Assembly: GCA_035943635.1 (NCBI GenBank)
Contig: DASZBX010000083.1
Coordinates: 11,918-75,917 of the forward strand
DNA: 64,000 nucleotides
Source: DASZBX01 sp035943635
GTDB taxonomy: Bacteria; Actinomycetota; Actinomycetes; Streptomycetales; Catenulisporaceae
Direction of reading: 5' to 3'
Under the pieces are notes generated by a model. It was not told the DNA's origin. It searched no databases and worked only from the letters and a program-made list of their open reading frames with translations. The translations under genes and the position numbers were made by a program. This document shows, piece by piece, positions 27,501-37,100 of this stretch. Positions within the stretch are counted from its first letter, which is position 1, and each line of letters starts with the position of its first letter.

Positions 27501-30500
27501 CCAGGCGCCGGGCGAAGGCGCCGGTGGCCCGCACGGCCACCTGGTCCTCGCCGTCCTCGCCGGCCAGGACGACGGCGAGCCGGGCCGCGGTGCGGTCGTC
27601 CAGGTCGGCCGGCAGGTCGACCAGGCCGCCCCAGCGTTCCGGGTGCTCCATCGCCGCGACCCGGCCCAGGCCCCAGACCAGGGCCTGGTGCGGGTCGTGC
27701 AGGAGGTCGGAGCGGCCGACCGAGACGGCGCCTTGGGTGGCGACCCACAGCGGGGCCTCGATGCCGCCGTCGCCGAGGGCCTGGAGCAGGGTGAGGGTGT
27801 GGGCCAGGCCGCGGGGCACTGCGGAGTCATCCCCGATGGCCAGGCTGTCGGCCGCGGCCAGAGAGAGGATGCCGCACGGCGCCGGGCCCTCGCCGATCGC
27901 CTCGGTCAGGGCCGCGGCCGCGGCGGCGCGGTCCAGCGCGCCGATCCGGACCGGGACCGGGGTCTGGAAGGCCGGGGCGAGCGCGGCGAACAGGGCGTCG
28001 GCGTCAATCTGGGCGTCGGCGCCGTCGCCCGGGAGGACGACCAGCCAGGTGCCGTCGACCGGGCGGCCGGTCCGGTTCGCCAGCGGCTTCCACTGCCCGG
28101 TGTAGCGCCAGGAGTCGACCCGGCTGCCGACCTGTTCCCGGCTGCGCCAGGCGGAGAGCGCGGGCAGCAGCGCGTCCAGGGAGGCCAGGTCCTGCGGGCG
28201 GTCGACCGCGAGGGTGCGGGCGGCCGCGTCCAGGTCACCGGCCTCGATCGCCTGCCACAGGGCGCTCTCGGCCGCGGTGGCGCCGGCCGGGGCCTGCGCC
28301 GCGGCGGGCGGCAGCACCCAGTAGTGCTGGCGCTGGAACGGGTAGGTCGGCAGCTCCAGGCCCGGGTCCCGTACCGGGATCACGGCCGGCCAGTCCACCT
28401 CGGCCCCGTGCGCCCAGGCGGCCGCGAGCGAGGTGCGGAACCTTCGCTGCGAGCCGTCCCCGCGGCTGATCGAGCCGATCACCCGGGCGCCGGACGACGC
28501 CGCGTCCTCGAAGGTGTCCTGCAGCGACGCGGTGAGCACCGGGTGCGGGGCGGACTCGAGGAACAGGTGGTGGCCCTCGGCCAGCAGGGCGCGGGTGATC
28601 CGCTCGAACTCGACCGGTTCGCGGGCGTTGCGGTACCAGTACTCGGAATCCAGGGCGGTGGTGTCCAGCAGCCCGCCGGTGACCGTGGAGTAGAACGGCA
28701 CGGTGCCCGGCCGGCCGGTGACCGGGGCCAGGCACTCGGCCATGTCCGCGCGCAGCCGCTCGACCAGGGCGCAGTGCCCGGGCGCGTCCACGCCCGGGAT
28801 CCGCCGGGCCCACACGCCCTCGGCGTTGCACTGCTCGACCAGTTCGGCCAGGGCCTCGGCCGCGCCGGACACGGTGGTGGTGTTCGGGCTGTTGACCGCG
28901 GCGATCGACAGGGCGCCGGACCAGGCCTCCAGCCGGGGGGCGAGCTCGGCGGCGGGCAGCCGGACCGAGGCCATCGCGCCGGAGCCGGACAGTTGCAGCC
29001 ACAGCTTGCTGCGCAGCGCCACGATCCGTGCGGCGTCGGCCAGGGACAACCCGCCGGCCACGTACGCCGCGGCGATCTCGCCCTGGGAGTGGCCGACCAC
29101 GGCGGCCGGCTCCACGCCGTGCGCGCGCCAGAGCGCGGCCAGCGAGACCATCATCGTGAACAGGGTCGGCTGGGCCACGTCGATCCGGTCCAGCGACGGC
29201 GCGCCGGGCGCCTCGCGCAGCACGTCCAGGACGGACCAGTCCACGAACTCGCGCAGCGCCGCGTCGCACTCGGCCACCGCGGCGGCGAACGCGGGCTCGG
29301 ACTCCAGCAGGGCCGGGGCCATCCCGGCCCACTGCGAGCCCTGGCCGGGGAAGACGAAGACCGGGCGGCCGGGCCGGGCCGGCCCGGCCGCGGTGCCGGC
29401 CGGCTGCTCCCCCGCGGCCAGCTCGGCCAGGCCCGCGCGCAGCCCGGCCAGGTCGTCGGCGACGACCCCGGCCCGGTGCTCGAGCGCGGCCCGGCCGTGG
29501 GCCAGGCCGGCGGCGACCGCGGCCGGGTCGAGCTCGGGGTGCTCGTCGATGAGCTGGACCAGTTGCCCGGCCTGGGCGCGCAGCGCGGCCTCGCCGCGGG
29601 CCGAGAACAGCCACGGCAGGGCGCCGGAGCCGGCCGCGGACTCGGCGGCGGGCTCGACAGAGGAATCAGGGTCCGGTGATGCGGTGTCCTCGGCGGGCTC
29701 GGGTTCGGGGGCCTGCTCCAGGATCGTGTGCACGTTCGTGCCGCTGACCCCGAAGGCGGAGACCGCCGCGCGCCGCGGCCGGCCGAGCTCGGGCCAGGGC
29801 CGGGTCTCGGTCAGCAGCCGCACCGCGCCCGCGGACCAGTCCACGTGCGGGGTCGGCGCGTCCACGTGCAGGGTGGCCGGCAGGGTGGCGTGCCGCAGGG
29901 CCATCACCATCTTGATCACGCCGACCACGCCGGCCGCGGCCTGGGTGTGGCCGAGGTTGGATTTGACCGAGCCGAGCCACAACGGCTGGTCCTCGGGCCG
30001 GCCCGCGCCGTAGGTGGACAGCAGGGCCTGGGCTTCGATCGGGTCGCCCAGGGCGGTGCCGGTGCCGTGCGCCTCGACCACGTCCACATCCGCGGTGCGC
30101 AGCCGGGCGTTGGCCAGGGCGCCGCGGATGACGCGCTGCTGGGCCGGGCCGTTCGGGGCGGTCAGGCCGTTGGACGCGCCGTCCTGGTTGATCGCGCTGC
30201 CGCGGACCAGGGCGAGCACCGGGTGACCGTTGCGCTTGGCGTCGGACAGGCGCTCGACCAGCAGCACCCCGGCGCCCTCGCCCCAGCCGGTGCCGGCCGC
30301 CGCGGCCGCGAAGGCGCGGACCCGGCCCTGCGAGTCCATCCCGCGCTGCCGGCTGAGCTCGATGAACGGGCGCGGAGTGGACATCACGGTCACCCCGCCG
30401 ACCAGGGCGAGGGAGCACTCCTCGGCCCGCAGCGCCTGCACCGCGAGGTGCAGCGCCACCAGGGACGCGGAGCACGCCGTGTCGACCGTGACCGCCGGGC

Positions 30501-31089
30501 CCTCGAAGCCGAACGCGTAGGACAGCCGGCCGGAGACGACCGCGGCCGAGGTCCCGGTGCCGGCGAAGCTCTCCATGTCCGCGTCGCCCTGCCCGGTCGA
30601 GCTGGCGTAGTCCTGGCCGTTGGTGCCGACGTACACGCCGGTGCGCGGGCCGCGGGCCGAGGTCGGGTCGATCCCGGCCCGCTCGAACGCCTCCCACGCG
30701 GTCTCCAGCAGCAACCGCTGCTGCGGATCCATCACCAGGGCCTCGCGCGGGCTGATCCCGAAGAACGCCGGGTCGAACTCGCCCGCGTCGTAGACGAACG
30801 CGCCCTCGCGCACATAGGTGTGCCCCGGGCGGTCCGGGTCCGGGTCGTAGAGCCGGTCCAGGTCCCAGCCGCGGTCGGCCGGGAAGGGGCCGACCGCGTC
30901 GACCCCGTCGGCCACCAGGCGCCACAGGTCCTCGGGCCCGCGCACCCCGCCGGGGAACCGGCAGCCCACCGACACGATCGCGATCGGCTCCTGCTCGCGT
31001 TCGGCCGCGGCGGCCAGCCGGTCCCTGGTCTCGCCCAGTTCCCGGGTGACCTGCCTGAGGTACTGCCGCAGCTTGTCTTCGTTGGACAT
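21532..31089 (-). CDS. Modular polyketide synthase PKS3, modules 4 and 5 (3,185 aa)
   Basis: PKS3 adds the unusual extender (module 4) and one malonyl (module 5). Approximate residues: docking 1-32 (MSNEDKLRQYLRQVT); KS4 34-460, AT4 575-880, KR4 1200-1400, ACP4 1490-1565; KS5 1590-2010, AT5 2120-2430, KR5 2750-2950, ACP5 3035-3110; C-terminal docking to 3185 ending in TPDEVFDFIDKQLGN. The feature that stands out is AT4: it keeps GHSQG, like methylmalonyl-type ATs, but has G-V-D-A-P-G-H where YASH or HAFH is expected (residues 766-772). AT5 is ordinary HAFH. Neither module has a DH or ER. The start ATG is preceded by AGGTGG with 7 bases spacing. The gene follows PKS2 after a 49-base gap. Confidence 0.97.
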   Translation of the reverse strand: MSNEDKLRQYLRQVTRELGETRDRLAAAAEREQEPIAIVSVGCRFPGGVRGPEDLWRLVADGVDAVGPFPADRGWDLDRLYDPDPDRPGHTYVREGAFVYDAGEFDPAFFGISPREALVMDPQQRLLLETAWEAFERAGIDPTSARGPRTGVYVGTNGQDYASSTGQGDADMESFAGTGTSAAVVSGRLSYAFGFEGPAVTVDTACSASLVALHLAVQALRAEECSLALVGGVTVMSTPRPFIELSRQRGMDSQGRVRAFAAAAAGTGWGEGAGVLLVERLSDAKRNGHPVLALVRGSAINQDGASNGLTAPNGPAQQRVIRGALANARLRTADVDVVEAHGTGTALGDPIEAQALLSTYGAGRPEDQPLWLGSVKSNLGHTQAAAGVVGVIKMVMALRHATLPATLHVDAPTPHVDWSAGAVRLLTETRPWPELGRPRRAAVSAFGVSGTNVHTILEQAPEPEPAEDTASPDPDSSVEPAAESAAGSGALPWLFSARGEAALRAQAGQLVQLIDEHPELDPAAVAAGLAHGRAALEHRAGVVADDLAGLRAGLAELAAGEQPAGTAAGPARPGRPVFVFPGQGSQWAGMAPALLESEPAFAAAVAECDAALREFVDWSVLDVLREAPGAPSLDRIDVAQPTLFTMMVSLAALWRAHGVEPAAVVGHSQGEIAAAYVAGGLSLADAARIVALRSKLWLQLSGSGAMASVRLPAAELAPRLEAWSGALSIAAVNSPNTTTVSGAAEALAELVEQCNAEGVWARRIPGVDAPGHCALVERLRADMAECLAPVTGRPGTVPFYSTVTGGLLDTTALDSEYWYRNAREPVEFERITRALLAEGHHLFLESAPHPVLTASLQDTFEDAASSGARVIGSISRGDGSQRRFRTSLAAAWAHGAEVDWPAVIPVRDPGLELPTYPFQRQHYWVLPPAAAQAPAGATAAESALWQAIEAGDLDAAARTLAVDRPQDLASLDALLPALSAWRSREQVGSRVDSWRYTGQWKPLANRTGRPVDGTWLVVLPGDGADAQIDADALFAALAPAFQTPVPVRIGALDRAAAAAALTEAIGEGPAPCGILSLAAADSLAIGDDSAVPRGLAHTLTLLQALGDGGIEAPLWVATQGAVSVGRSDLLHDPHQALVWGLGRVAAMEHPERWGGLVDLPADLDDRTAARLAVVLAGEDGEDQVAVRATGAFARRLVRSPRPAATGAPWQPSGTVLITGGTGALGAHAARHLAARGPAHLLLTSRRGPDAPAAAELKAELEQLGAEVSIEACDAADRGALAALLARIPAERPLTAVVHTAAVLDDNLIDAITLDQVDNALRVKVNAAVNLDELTRGLDLSAFVLFSSFAGTLGLAGQGNYAPGNAFLDALAERRRGQGLTATSLAWGHWSGGGMGGQSVAEALRRRGGVDMEPELAITLMQQALDHDETFLAVADLDWERFVAAFTAARPRPLISDIPEVARIVAAGATAAAADTDSLAARLRALTRAERAATLLDLVRTKAAGVLGYTAAEEIDPDRAFRDLGLDSLTAVELRNRINGATGLRLPATLVFDYPNATALAAHLGAELADALGDAPAAAVTAAATGAQQNEPIAIIAMSCRFPGGVTTPEQLWDLVADGVDAVAGLPQDRGWDAEALFGADPDQAGRSYAREGGYLPEAAHFDPGFFGISPREAMAMDPQQRLLLETSWEAFERAGIDPNTLRGSDAGVYVGMSYHDYTTALHLSDEDIEGHLGTGNAPSVASGRIAYTFGLEGPAVTLDTACSSSLVTLHLAARALRSGESSLALAGGVVVMSTPEMLVEFSRQRGLARDGRCKAFSEDADGFGPAEGVGMLLLERLSDAERLGHPVLALVRGTAVNQDGASNGLTAPNGPSQQRVIRQALAAAGLAAADVDVVETHGTGTSLGDPIEAQALIATYGQDRPADRPLLIGSVKSNLGHTQAAAGVAGVMKMVLAMQHGLVPATLHVSRPSTRIDWSAGTVRLATEAGPWPDTDRPRRAAVSSFGISGTNAHAIIEAAPAVAVAPAPLDPPSATALVLSAKTGPALRDQAAALAAHLRTEPGLEPAAAAAALAARSVFGHRGAAVAGDREGLLTALDALAGGEADGGAFHAEAGRRSLAFLFTGQGAQRAGMTRGLYDAYPAYAEAFDEVCAHFAGVLDRPLRELVFADPDALARTEYAQPALFAVEVALYRFVTGLGLRPQRLLGHSIGELAAAHAAGVFGLDDAVRLVAARGRLMQALPDGGAMIAIEASAEEVEPLLTDGVDIAARNTPRSTVVSGTRTAAEQVAAHFTALGRRTKRLAVSHAFHSPLMEPMLEEFRRVAETVEYRPATIPVVSNVTGEPAGAELSTADYWVRHVRAAVRFADGVAALAAAGTDTFLELGPDGVLTALADECLGGQGVFAAAARAGQPEPRTLLAALATLHVHGAGPDWTALFRPAGHVTLPTYRFQRERYWPEARTDAPAAHSGPQDAAAGQLWDAFARADVDTVADSLAVTGEDPLRLVVPAVSSWLRRHRDAAAADDWRYQADWTPLNPGPVALTGTWLLVESAATAASADLAAALTKAGADVRVVRTDPATADRTQVAAALLEVLADCGTVSGVVSALAFDERPHPQHPEVPCALPATTALVQALADLDVDARVWVLTRGAVAVGGADPVVGDVGPMVWGLGRVAALEQPARWGGLLDLPAGPPAGLAGGRLAAVLAADPAGAEDQVALRAAGLYARRLRRAEPAAPAADQGPTWHGTVLVTGGTGALGARVARWLAEHGAEHLVLVSRRGPDAPGAGQLLAELTAAGVRTDIEACDVGDRAALAALLERYPVDGVVHTAGVLHDGLVEGLTAERFAEVLRIKASSARWLHELTGGRDLSGFVLFSSTAGTFGAAGQGNYAAANAYLDALAAQRHAAGLPATSVAWGAWDGGGMGSAEAVKARMRRLGVPMMDPDLAVAALDQAVRAGAPTLALVAVDWPRFVPEFTATRPSPLIGDLPEVRALRSAAQAPEDSTADGRALARQLAALPPAKRGRHLLDLVRRQAATVLGHAGPDAVTATRPFRELGFDSLTGVELRNRLGAATGLSLPATLVFDYPTPTDLAAYLLAELERPAPDGDVAAELDRLEAVLAAAAAGDGTRRPVIAARLRALLAAVGDDAPAAPAPGPGALAVAERFAEATPDEVFDFIDKQLGNPTGDGR
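21800..26322 (-). other. PKS module 5: KS-AT(malonyl)-KR(B-type)-ACP
   Basis: KS5 has DTACSSSL; its first histidine motif reads ETHGTG, with the His intact. AT5 has GHSIG and SHAFHSPLM, so malonyl-CoA is expected. KR5 reads AGVLHD, keeping the final Asp of LDD, with GNYAAAN: B-type, D-hydroxyl. The ACP carries LGFDSL. There is no DH. Confidence 0.86.
26395..30990 (-). other. PKS module 4: KS-AT(non-standard alkylmalonyl)-KR(B2-like)-ACP
   Basis: KS4 is intact (DTACSASL, EAHGTG, KSNLGH). AT4 has GHSQGEIAAAYVAG and, at the specificity loop, IPGVDAPGHCALVE; YASH would mean methylmalonyl, HAFH malonyl and TAGH-like loops ethylmalonyl or longer alkylmalonyl. A-P-G-H is closest to the last group but not a standard form. 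KR4 has VLDD (B-type) and GNYAPGNAFLD, with a Pro two residues after the catalytic Tyr, a feature associated with epimerising B2 reductases. The ACP carries LGLDSL. The extender identity is inferred from this loop together with the alkylmalonyl-CoA genes at 51392-54668. Confidence 0.85.
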
Positions 31090-31138
31090 CCGTTGCCACC
31101 TAGTCTTCTTCGGTTCCCGGCCCGTACGGGGTCGATGA

Positions 31139-34100
31139 TCAGGAGCCTGTGAACTTGCGGTCGATGAGGTCGAACAGCTCGTCGTCGGAGGCGGTGTCGA
31201 GCTCGTCCCCGAGGCCGGCCGGGCCCGGGGACGCGCCGGCCGCGTCCTGCCAGCCGGCCAGCAGGGCGGCCAGGCGCTCGGCGACCTGGCCGCGCAGCTC
31301 CTGGTCCGGTCCGGCCGGGTCCGGTCCGGCGCCGGCCGCGGCGAACGCGTTCTCCAGCCGGCCGAGTTCGGCCAGCAGGTCCGCGCTGCGGTCCCCGCGC
31401 AGCAGTTCGCCGAGGTAGCCGGCCGCGGCCCGCGGGGTGGGGTAGTCGAACACGAGGGTCGGCGGCAGTTTGAGCCCGGTCTGCGCGCCGAGCAGGTTGC
31501 GCAGCTCGACCGCGCCGAGCGAGGTCAGGCCGAGTTCGTTCAGCGCCCGGTCCGGGGCGACCGGGCCGGCCCCGGCGTGGCCGAGCACGGTGGCGACCGC
31601 GCGCTGGACCAGGTCCACCAGGATCCGGTCCCGGTCGTGCCCGGAGGCCGCGGCCAGCCGGCGGGAGAAGTCCTCGGCCGGCGGCTGCTCGGCCCGGGCC
31701 GGCAGTCCGGCCGGGGCCAGCCGGGCCAGCAGCCGGCTGGGCCGGGTCGCGGTGAACGCGGGCACGAACCGGGCCCAGTCCACGTCCGCGAGGATCAGCG
31801 CGTGGTCGCGGCCGACCGCCGAGCGCAGGGCGCCGACCGCCTGGGCCGGGTCCATCGCGCGCACCCCGGTCCGTTCGATCAGGGCCGCGATCTGCGGGTC
31901 GGCGGCCATGCCCGGCCCGGCGCACAGGCCCCAGGCCACCGCGGTGGCGGCCAGGCCGTCGGCCCGGCGCTGTTCGGCCAGGGCGTCCAGGTACGCGTTG
32001 GCCGCGGCGTAGTTGCCCTGGCCGGCGTTGCCGACCGCGCCGGCGAACGAGGAGAACAGGACGAACGCGTGCAGGTCCAGGTCCGCGGTGAGCGCGGCCA
32101 GGTTGTCGGCGGCCCGGACCTTGGTGCGCAGCACCTGGTCGAACCGGTCCGGGGTCAGGTCGTCGAGCAGGCCGTCGTCCAGGATCCCGGCCGCGTGCAC
32201 GACCGCGGTCAGCGGGGCGTCGGAGGGCAGGTCGGCCAGCAGCGCGGCCAGCGCCGCGCGGTCGGCCACGTCGCAGGCCGCGATCGAGACCTCGGTGCCG
32301 AGCTGTTCGAGGTCGGCCTTCAGCTCGGCCGCGCCGGGCGCGTCCGGGCCGCGGCGGCCGACCAGCAGCAGGTGCTCGGCGCCGGCGGCGGCCAGGGAAC
32401 GGGCGGTCTCGGCGCCCAGGGCCCCGGTTCCCCCGGTGATCAGGACCGTGCCGAGCGGCTGCCAGTCCGGGCCGGCCGGGGCCGGCGCGGCGGCCGGGAC
32501 CAGGCGCCGGCCCAGGGTGCCCCAGGGGCGGATGGCGAGCTGGTCCTCGCCCTGGCTGCGCAGGGCGGCGCGCAGCCGGGCGGCGGCGTTGTCGTCCAGG
32601 ACGGCCGGCAGGTCGATCAGGCCGCCCCACCAGCCGGGGTACTCCAGCGCCGCGGTGCGCCCGAGGCCCCAGAGCTGGGCCTGGACCGGGCGGGCGAGGC
32701 GTTCGGCCGGGTCGGCGGCGACCGCGCCGCGGGTGGCCACCCACAGCGGGCCGACCACGTCGGTCCCGGCCAGGGCCTGGAGCAGGGTGAGGGTGAGCAC
32801 GACGCCGACCGGGGTGTCCGGGTGGTCCGGGTGCGGCTCCTCGGCCAGGCCGAGCAGGGAGAGCACGCCGTCGACGGCGCTGTCCTGGGTGATCCGCTTG
32901 CCCAGCAGGCGCGCGTCGGTCTCGGTGCGGTCGACCACGATCTGGCGCACTTCGGCCGCGTGCTGGTCGAGCGCGGCGAGGACGTCGCGGACCGCGGGCG
33001 AGTCGTCGTGCCCGTCCGGGATGGCGACCGCCCACACGCCCACGGCCTGCGGGGCCGGGAACTCCTCCAGCGGCTGCCACTGCACCTGGTAGCGCCAGGC
33101 GGAGGCCGCGGCCCCGGCCCGGCCGCGCCGGCGCCACGCGCCGAGCGCGGGCAGCAGGGCGTCCAGGGCGCTGCGCGAATCCCCGGCGACGCCGAGTTCG
33201 GCGCCGAGCAGGTCCAGGTCGCGGTGTTCGACCGCGGTCCAGAACCGTTCGTCCTGCGCCGCGGTCGGGGCCTGGGCGGCGGCCGGTTCCAGCCAGAACC
33301 GCTCGCGCTGGAACGGGTAGGTCGGCAGCGGCACGGTGCGCGCTCCGGCGCCCGCGAACACCGCGGCCCAGTCGATGCCGACGCCGACGGTGTGCAGCAG
33401 GCCGAGCGCGGTCAGCGCCGTCTGCGGTTCGGGCTTGTCGGCACGCAGCAGCGGCACGCACCGCACCTGGTCGGGGTCGGCGACGCAGTCCTGGACCATC
33501 GCGGACAGAATGCCGTCCGGGCCGAGTTCCACGTAGGTGTCCACGCCGCTCTGATCGAGGGTCCGGACGCCGTCGCGGAACCGGACCGCCTGGCGCACGT
33601 GCTGGACCCAGTACTGCGGGTCGGCCAGCTGGCCGGCGGTGACCGGGCGGCCGGTGACGTTCGAGACGATCGGGATCCGCGGCGCCGCGAACTCGACCGT
33701 TGCGAGCACCTGGGCGAACTCGGCGAGCATCGGTTCCATCAGCGGCGAGTGGAAGGCGTGGCTGACGTTGAGCCGCTTGACCCGCCGGCCCTGGGCGCGG
33801 ATCTGCTCGACCAGGGCGTCGACCTGCTCGGCCGGGCCGGAGACCACGGTCGCGATCGGGCCGTTGACCGCGGCGATGCCGAGGCCGTCGGTCAGCAGCG
33901 CGATGACGTCCTCCTCGGCGGCCTGGACCGCGGCCATCGCGCCGCCCTCGGGCAGCGCCTGCATCAGCCGGCCGCGGGCGGCGACCACCTTCGCGGCGTC
34001 GGCCAGGCTCAGCACCCCGGCGACGTGCGCCGCGGCGAGTTCGCCGACCGAGTGGCCGAGCAGGTGGTCCGGGGTCACGCCCCAGTGCTCCAACAGGCGG

Positions 34101-37100
34101 AACAGGGCGACTTCGAGGGCGAACAGGGCGGCCTGGGTGTACTCGGTGCGTTCGAGCGCCTCGGCGTCCGCGGCCACGACCTGCGCGAGCGGCCGGTCCA
34201 GGTACGGATCGAACGCGGCGCACACGACCTCGTAGGCGCGGGCGAACACCGGCTGTGCGGCCAGCAGATCGGTACCCATGCCCAGTCGCTGGGAGCCCTG
34301 GCCGGTGAACAGGAACGCGACGGTGCGCGGCGCGTGCTCGCGGCCGGGGGCGATGCCGCGGACCAGGCCCGCGGCGCCGGCGCCCTGGGTCAGGGCGTCC
34401 AGGCTCTCGATCAGGCCGTCGCGGTCGGCAGCCAGCACGGCGGCCCGGTGTTCGAGCGCGGCGCGGGTGGTCGCGCGGGAGTAGGCGAGGTCGACCGGGC
34501 GCAGCGCGGGCCGGTCCTGGACCAGGCGCAGCAGCTTCCCGGCCTGCTCGCGCAGCGCGGTCTCGCCGCGGGCGGAGAGCACGATCGGGAACGCGTCGTA
34601 CCCGGCGGGCGTCTGGTCCGGCCCGGCCGGGGCGGCCGGCTGCGGGTCAGGGGCCTGTTCGACCACGACGTGCGCGTTGGTGCCGCCGATGCCGAAGGAG
34701 GAGATCCCGGCCCGGCGCGGGCGCTCGTCCCGGGCCCAGGGGTGGGCCTCGGTGAGCAGCCGGACCGCACCGGCGTCCCAGTCCACCTTGGTGGAGGGCT
34801 GGTCCACGTGCAGGGTCGGCGGCAGCGTCTCGTGCCGCAGCGCAAGCACCATCTTGATCACGCCGGCCACGCCCGCGGCGGCCTGGGTGTGGCCGAGGTT
34901 GGATTTGACCGAGCCGAGCAGCAGCGGCCGGTCCTCGGGCCGGCCCTGGCCGTAGGTGGCCAGCAGGGCTTGGGCTTCGATCGGGTCGCCGAGCGGGGTG
35001 CCGGTGCCGTGCGCTTCGACCGCGTCCACGTCGAGCGTGGTCAGGCCGGCGTCGGCGAGCGCGCCGCGGATGACCCGCTGCTGGGAGGGGCCGTTGGGCG
35101 CGGTCAGGCCGTTGGAGGCGCCGTCCTGGTTCACCGCGGTGCCGCGGACCAGGCCGAGCACCTGGTGGCCGTGGCGTTCGGCGTCGGAGAGGCGTTCGAG
35201 CAGCAGCAGGCCGACGCCCTCGCCCCAGCCGGTGCCGTCCGCGCCGTCGGCGAAGGCCTTGCACCGGCCGTCCGGGGCCAGGCCGCGCTGCCGGGAGAAC
35301 TCGACGAACGCGCCCGGCTTGGCCATCACGGTCGCGCCGCCGGCCAGGGCCATCGTGCACTCCCCGCCGCGCAGCGCCTTGACCGCGAGGTGCAGGGCGA
35401 CCAGGGAGGCCGAGCAGGCGGTGTCGACCGTGACGGCCGGGCCTTCGAGCCCGAAGGTGTAGGCGACCCGGCCGCAGACCACCGACGCGGCGTTCCCGGT
35501 CAGCAGGTAGCCCTCGGTGCCTTCCGGCGCGTTGTCCAGGCCGGCCACGTAGTCCTGGCCGTTGGTGCCGATGTACACGCCGGTGCGGCTGCCGCGCAAA
35601 TCCTGCGGGTCCAGGCCGGCCTGCTCGAACAGTTCCCAGGAGGTCTCCAGCAGCAGGCGCTGCTGCGGATCCATCGCGGTCGCCTCGCGCGGGCTGATGC
35701 CGAAGAACTCCGCGTCGAACTGCCCGGCGTCGTAGAGGAATCCGCCCTGGCGGGTGTAGGTGGTGCCGGTGCGGTCCGGCGAGGGGTCGTAGAGCGCGTC
35801 CAGGTCCCAGCCGCGGTCGGTCGGGAACGCGGAGACCGCGTCCCGGCCTTCGGCCAGCAGCCGCCACAGGTCGTCGGGGTTGCGCACCCCGCCGGGGTAG
35901 CGGCAGCTCATCGCGACGATCGCGATCGGCTCGGCCGGGCCGGGCGCGCCCTGGCCGGCTGCGGCCGCGGGGGCGGCCTGCGCTACGGCGGGCAGCGACT
36001 CGCCGAAGGCCAGGGTCCGCAGGTGCGCGGCCACGGCGTCCGCGGTCGGGTGGTCGAAGACCAGGCCGACCGGCAGGCGCAGCCCGGTGGCCGCGGCCAG
36101 CCGGTTGCGCAGCTCGACCGAGGTGAGCGAGTCGAAGCCGAGTTCGCGGAACGGCCGGCCGGGCGCGATCTGCTGGGCGTCGCGGTGCCCGAGCACCCCG
36201 GCGACCTGCTCGCGGACCAGGTCGGACAGGGCCCGGTCCAGCTCGCGGCCGCCGAGCCCGGCGAACCGCGCGGCCAGATCGGAGACTGCGGGGGCCGCGG
36301 TGTCCGTGGTGGTCGTGGTTTGTACGGGTGCTGCGGCCTCGGGAATGGCCGCGAACAGGGCGCTGGGCCGGGCCGAGGTGAACTGGGCGGCGAACCGGCT
36401 CCAGTCGATGTCGGCGACGACCGTGGTCGGCGCGCCGGACCGGATCGCGCCGTCCAGCGCGGCCAGGGCGAGCTCGGGGTCCATCGGGCGCAGGCCGTCG
36501 CGGCGCAGCCGGACGTCGCGCACGGAGTCGTCGTCGGCCAGGCCGCCGCCGTCCCAGCGGCCCCAGGCGACCGAGGTGGCCGGGAGGCCTGCGGCGTGGC
36601 GGTGCTCGGCCAGGGCGTCCAGGTAGGCGTTGGCGGCGGCGTAGTTCGCCTGGCCGGCGTTGCCGATCGTGCCGGTCAGCGAGGAGTAGAGCACGAAGGC
36701 GCGCAGCCGGCGGTCGGCGGTCAGCTCGTGCAGCCACCGGGCCGCGCCGGCCTTGTTCTTGAGCACCTCGATGAAGCGGTCGGGGGTGAGGCTGTCGAGC
36801 AGCCCGTCGTCGAGCACTCCGGCCGTGTGCACCACGGCGTCGAATTCGTGGGCTGCGACTATCTCGGCGAGGTGGCCGCGGTCGGCGACGTCGCACGCGG
36901 TCAGCTGGGCGTCGGTTCCGGCGGCGGCCAACTCGGCCAGCAGCTCGGCGGCGCCCGGCGCGCCCGGCCCGCGGCGGGAGAGCAGCACCAGCTTGCGGGC
37001 GCCCTCGGCTGCCAGGCGCCGGGCCACCCGCGCGCCGAGCGCGCCGGTGCCGCCGGTGATCAGGACCGTGCTGTCGCGCCACAGCGCCTCGCCGGGGACC

